The position numbers were made by a program, and so were the translations under genes. Under the pieces are notes generated by a model that was given only the letters and a program-made list of their open reading frames with translations, ran no database searches and was not told the origin of the DNA. 64,000 bases of DNA from an uncultured Castellaniella sp. (GTDB taxonomy: Bacteria; Pseudomonadota; Gammaproteobacteria; Burkholderiales; Burkholderiaceae_B). The stretch is taken from the NCBI RefSeq assembly GCF_937988725.1, contig NZ_CALKHS010000003.1, positions 385,873 to 449,872 on the forward strand, read 5' to 3'. Below, piece by piece: positions 61,388-64,000 of the stretch (the stretch's first letter is position 1; every line of letters begins with the position of its first letter).

Positions 61388-61709
61388 GCCCGAGTGGTGG
61401 AATTGGTAGACGCAGGGGACTCAGACCAAATTTGAGCCCTCCGGGGGAAACCCCAGAGGTGAAGCCCGTCAAACTCGGTGAAGGCCCTGGACGCGAGTCC
61501 GAGCTAATGCCGAGCCAAGCCCTTGAGCCGAAAGGTTCGAGGGAAGGTGTAGAGAGCAGACGGCGGGCACCTAAGGCTGGAAAGCTATGGTGAAGGCGTG
61601 CTCCAGACCACGAACGCCGTTTCTTCGGAAACGTCGGCGGCGAAAGCCGAAGTGGGAAGAAAATCCCCCGCCGCAAGGCTTGTCGGTTCGAGTCCGACCT
61701 CGGGCACCA
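61388..61709 (+). tRNA. tRNA-Leu(CAA) interrupted by a group I intron
   Basis: The 5' exon is 61388-61422 and the 3' exon 61660-61709, joining to an 85-base tRNA. The acceptor stem is GCCCGAG with CTCGGGC, followed by an encoded ACCA. The anticodon stem is GGGGA with TCCCC around the loop CTCAAAA, giving anticodon CAA. A long variable arm (GCC-GCAA-GGC) marks it as a leucine tRNA, and the T arm is GTCGG-TTCGAGT-CCGAC. The anticodon loop is split by 237 bases with group I intron features. The break falls between positions 34 and 35, the same place as the well-known cyanobacterial tRNA-Leu(UAA) intron. Confidence 0.85.
61423..61659 (+). ncRNA. Small group I intron (IC3-like) in tRNA-Leu
   Basis: The 237-base insert ends in G, as group I introns do. 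An internal guide GAG (in TTTGAGCCC) can pair with the exon end CUC to form P1; the splice-site pair is then C-G rather than the usual U-G. A P2-like hairpin with GAAA loop spans about 61437-61460. A 9-base hairpin CCTTGAGCC-GAAA-GGTTCGAGG lies at 61521-61542 and a CGTTTC-TTCG-GAAACG hairpin at 61618-61633. The stretches TAATGCCGAGCCAAGCCC and AAGGTGTAGAGAGCAGACGG resemble the conserved core (P/Q and R/S) strands of the cyanobacterial tRNA-Leu intron. No homing endonuclease is encoded. Confidence 0.8.
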
Positions 61710-61715
61710 ATTCGG

Positions 61716-61757
61716 AGCCGCCTCTGTTCACACAGGGGCGGCTTTCTCATTTTTTGG
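61716..61757 (+). terminator. Intrinsic terminator after tRNA-Leu
   Basis: A 12-base stem (61716-61727 with 61732-61743, one G-U pair) with a TCAC loop is followed by a T-rich tail with six T in a row. It begins six bases after the tRNA CCA end and overlaps the 3' end of the DUF2274 gene on the other strand. Confidence 0.8.
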
Positions 61758-61988
61758 ACGACTCGACGATACGCTCGACCGCTTGAATGCGCGATCTGCT
61801 GCCATGAACGCGTCTAGCATGAGCGGAATCAGCGTCACGGCATCGACCGCCTCGCTATAGGTCTGCGCGTGCAGCGCCGCATAGCGGTCAAGATCGGCCT
61901 TGAGCCGGGCGGGACACGCAAAGGCCAGCTTGACGGTCTGCGTGTCGGGCAGCGGTCCCAGTCGCAGTTTTTTCGGTGGCGTGCTCAC
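61728..61988 (-). CDS. DUF2274-family protein of a conjugative element
   Basis: An 86-residue cytoplasmic protein. 'LRLGPLPDTQTVKLAFACPA' and 'LIPLMLDAFMAADRAFKR' are the two conserved blocks of DUF2274, a small family that follows trbI in Tn4371-like and related integrative conjugative elements. Its start overlaps the trbI stop by four bases. The last ~16 residues after 'DRAFKR' are low-complexity and are encoded within the terminator next to the tRNA. The tail may therefore come from the chromosomal junction. The role is unknown. Confidence 0.85.
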   Translation of the reverse strand: MSTPPKKLRLGPLPDTQTVKLAFACPARLKADLDRYAALHAQTYSEAVDAVTLIPLMLDAFMAADRAFKRSSVSSSRPKNEKAAPV

Positions 61989-63277
61989 GGCATCGGCCCT
62001 CGCTGGATGAAAAGTGGCTGGTACGGCCGCAGCATCAAGTCCTTATTGACCATGACGTTGACCTGGAATCCCGGCCGCACGGTCAGCGTCGGCTGGATGC
62101 TCAGGTTGCGCCGGGTGATCTCCTGGCCGATCTGGTTGGTGGTGTCCTGCGCGCTGTCGCGCAAAGCGATCACGGTGTTGCCGTTGGCCTGATTCTGATT
62201 GGAGACGGCCAGTTCGGCGTTGACCCCCAGCAGCGTGGACAGCGCCGCACCCGCCAAGATGCGGCTCCAGTGCCAGTCCACGCCGTCCTCCAAGCCGGCA
62301 TAGCCCGCGGGGTCGATGCCGGGCAGCTTGTCCAAGGCAATCGATGAGGTGTCGGGCAGCACCAGACGCAGCCACACCAGCAGCACGCGCCGCTGCCCGA
62401 AGGCCACCTGACTGTCGTAGCGGCCGATCAGGCGCGAACCCTGCGGAATCAAGAGATAGTGGCCCGTCGCGGTGTCGTACACCGGCTGCGTCACCTCGGC
62501 GATGATCTGCCCCGGCAGGTCGGAGTTGATCCCGGTAATCAGCGCGGCCGGAATGATGGTTCCGGCCATCACGGTGTACGGCGAAGCCGGCGTCTGGAGG
62601 GTGCCGGTGTTGCTCGTCGCGGCATCGCCACCCTTCGCCATGAACGCTTCCTTCTGCCCTTGCCGATTCTGGATGGCCATCGGATCGTTGGGCTGTGCCG
62701 CCGTGGAAGCCGGGCCGGCGCCCATCGGATTGAATGCACCGGCGGCGGCATTGGCCACCGGCAAGGTGTTCGCCCTTGCCGAAGCGGCGTCGGGCTTTCC
62801 CGTGTTGTTGCTGGTACGGAAGAACACCGCCGACCGCGCGACTTCTTCGGCCTGGCGCTGCCGATCGACACTCTCGGCCGACGGCCCTTGGTTCACAGCG
62901 CCGCTTTGCAATGGCGTCACAGCCGAAGCCACCCCTACATCACCGGGCAACGGCGGCCCGAGCTGGGGCACGCTCGCGGCAGGAGCCGGTGCGGGCTTCT
63001 CGGGCAGCTTGGAATAGTCGGCCGGCAACTGGTCGAGGTCGTCGGCCTTGGCGACGCGATCGACGTTGTAGAGGTTGGTCTGATTGGCGGGGTTGCGTCT
63101 GCCCTTCGATTGCAGTGCCCACATCGAGGCTGCGGCAACCGCGACCACCAGGAGCGTGGTGGACACCGCGAGCGTACGCCGGTTGAGCCGCGTGACCGGA
63201 CGCGGCGCCGCGCGCAGTGCCATGCCCTCGGGCGCGACTTTCGGGGTCGGCTGGGTTTCGCGGTCAGTTGTGTCCAT
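61985..63277 (-). CDS. trbI: TrbI/VirB10-type conjugal transfer protein
   Basis: A 430-residue component of the type IV secretion channel spanning the periplasm. One N-terminal membrane helix ('TLAVSTTLLVVAVAAASMWA', about residues 34-55) is followed by a proline-rich linker and the C-terminal VirB10 barrel domain ('IPAALITGINSDLPGQIIAE', 'YLLIPQGSRLIGRYDSQVAF', 'GVNAELAVSNQNQANGNTVI'). The ATG at 63277 is chosen because the frame further upstream is a shadow of trbG. It overlaps trbG by 14 bases. Gene order trbG-trbI-DUF2274 is that of integrative conjugative elements of Beta- and Gammaproteobacteria. Confidence 0.93.
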   Translation of the reverse strand: MDTTDRETQPTPKVAPEGMALRAAPRPVTRLNRRTLAVSTTLLVVAVAAASMWALQSKGRRNPANQTNLYNVDRVAKADDLDQLPADYSKLPEKPAPAPAASVPQLGPPLPGDVGVASAVTPLQSGAVNQGPSAESVDRQRQAEEVARSAVFFRTSNNTGKPDAASARANTLPVANAAAGAFNPMGAGPASTAAQPNDPMAIQNRQGQKEAFMAKGGDAATSNTGTLQTPASPYTVMAGTIIPAALITGINSDLPGQIIAEVTQPVYDTATGHYLLIPQGSRLIGRYDSQVAFGQRRVLLVWLRLVLPDTSSIALDKLPGIDPAGYAGLEDGVDWHWSRILAGAALSTLLGVNAELAVSNQNQANGNTVIALRDSAQDTTNQIGQEITRRNLSIQPTLTVRPGFQVNVMVNKDLMLRPYQPLFIQRGPMP

Positions 63278-64000
63278 GGCCCGCTCCCGCGGCCACGCCA
63301 TCGGTGCGCTCGATGCGCACCACGGCGGCCTTCTTTCCACCCAACCGCAACTCAGCAGCGCCGAACAGGCGATCCACGACGTCATAGGGTGCGCGGAACC
63401 GGTAGTTCACCAGCTCGCCCTTGCCATCCGGCCCGACCACGAACAGCGGCGGCAACTCGCCCTGCGCGATGCCGGCCGGGAACTGGATGTAGACGTGCCG
63501 GCCATCGTCGAAGGCCCGCACCGGTTTCCACGGCGGGTCGTCACCCGTGATCGTATAGCGGAAATGCAACTGGTCGAGCGACAGCCCGCCCGCCACCGGC
63601 GCCTGGGCATCGGCGGCCTGCGCCTGGGCCTGCAAGGCCAGCATCTGGTCCTTCGGATACTCCCACGACACCGAGGCCATCCACGCTTTGGGGGTGGACG
63701 TGAGTTCCAGCAGATAGGTGCGCCGGCTGGTGGTGATGACGAGGTTCGTCTTGATGCCCACGCGCACCGGCTTGACCATGACGGCGACACGCCGGTTCGC
63801 ACCGCTGCCGCTGGCCGTATCGCCCACGATCCATTGCACGGTATCGCCGGCAGCGACCGTCACGAGATCCTCACCGGGCTGCAGGCGGATCACCGTCACG
63901 CGCCCAGGGCTCGTATAGACCTGGTACAGCGCCCCGTCGGAGAAGGGCCAGACCTGGATCGCGTTGATGTAGCCCTCGCGGGTGGGCGCCATGCTGGCTT
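63264..64000 (-). CDS. trbG: TrbG/VirB9-type conjugal transfer protein, N-terminus outside the window
   Basis: At least 245 residues are visible and the frame is open to the right edge. An internal ATG at 63992 is unlikely to be the start because TrbG proteins are usually about 100 residues longer and carry a signal peptide. 'EGYINAIQVWPFSDGALYQV' and 'VTVIRLQPGEDL' open the VirB9 domain. 'FRYTITGDDPPWKPVRAFDD' and 'HVYIQFP' are its C-terminal conserved blocks. It forms the outer-membrane core ring with TrbI. Confidence 0.92.
   Translation of the reverse strand, partial: ASMAPTREGYINAIQVWPFSDGALYQVYTSPGRVTVIRLQPGEDLVTVAAGDTVQWIVGDTASGSGANRRVAVMVKPVRVGIKTNLVITTSRRTYLLELTSTPKAWMASVSWEYPKDQMLALQAQAQAADAQAPVAGGLSLDQLHFRYTITGDDPPWKPVRAFDDGRHVYIQFPAGIAQGELPPLFVVGPDGKGELVNYRFRAPYDVVDRLFGAAELRLGGKKAAVVRIERTDGVAAGAGHGHN

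Overview
The window is GC-rich chromosomal DNA of a betaproteobacterium. The likely family is Alcaligenaceae or a close relative in Burkholderiales (Bordetella, Achromobacter, Castellaniella type). This rests on the gene repertoire: TctC-type binding proteins, TRAP transporters, many LysR/GntR-linked sugar-acid operons and a trb-bearing integrative element. No 16S rRNA or housekeeping marker is present to fix the genus. Function calls come from motif and family recognition by eye; no database search was run.

Layout. 0-9.1 kb: a cut-off PAS sensor gene, then a LysR regulator divergent from an amidase - TRAP transporter - unknown protein - asparaginase - tartrate/D-malate dehydrogenase-like run, which looks like uptake and breakdown of an amide-bearing (hydroxy)carboxylic acid. 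9.1-12.7 kb: free methionine sulfoxide reductase, a membrane GGDEF-EAL protein and a Nudix hydrolase. 12.7-18.5 kb: beta-carbonic anhydrase and a LysR regulator divergent from dabB-dabA, an inorganic-carbon uptake pair.

18.5-48.5 kb is a large aldarate/uronate catabolic island. It holds glucarate dehydratase, 2,5-dioxovalerate dehydrogenase, two talarate/galactarate dehydratase-like genes, a second glucarate-dehydratase-like gene and a further enolase-superfamily dehydratase. It also has two nearly identical 5-dehydro-4-deoxyglucarate dehydratase genes in inverted orientation, a stand-alone uronate dehydrogenase, and a uronate dehydrogenase fused to an SMP-30 lactonase. Transport is by a spermidine/iron-type ABC system, a TctABC system, two EamA permeases and a polar-amino-acid-type ABC system. 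Two GntR regulators lie inside it. At least eleven copies of a related motif (roughly GTTRTATGATRACRTAT) sit in the promoter regions of these operons, so the island reads as one regulon. The expected flow is uronate to aldarolactone to aldarate to 5-keto-4-deoxyaldarate to 2-oxoglutarate semialdehyde to 2-oxoglutarate.

48.5-61.1 kb holds core metabolism: PEP carboxylase, an SDR, a Crp-family regulator, ilvD, nadE, a luciferase-like oxidoreductase, a hotdog thioesterase, an exporter, L-serine dehydratase and a GlxA-type regulator. 61.1-64 kb is the border of an integrative conjugative element. A truncated tRNA-Leu 5' half with a good -10 box is followed by an intact tRNA-Leu(CAA) that appears to be interrupted by a small group I intron. 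Then come DUF2274, trbI and the C-terminal part of trbG, running off the right edge.
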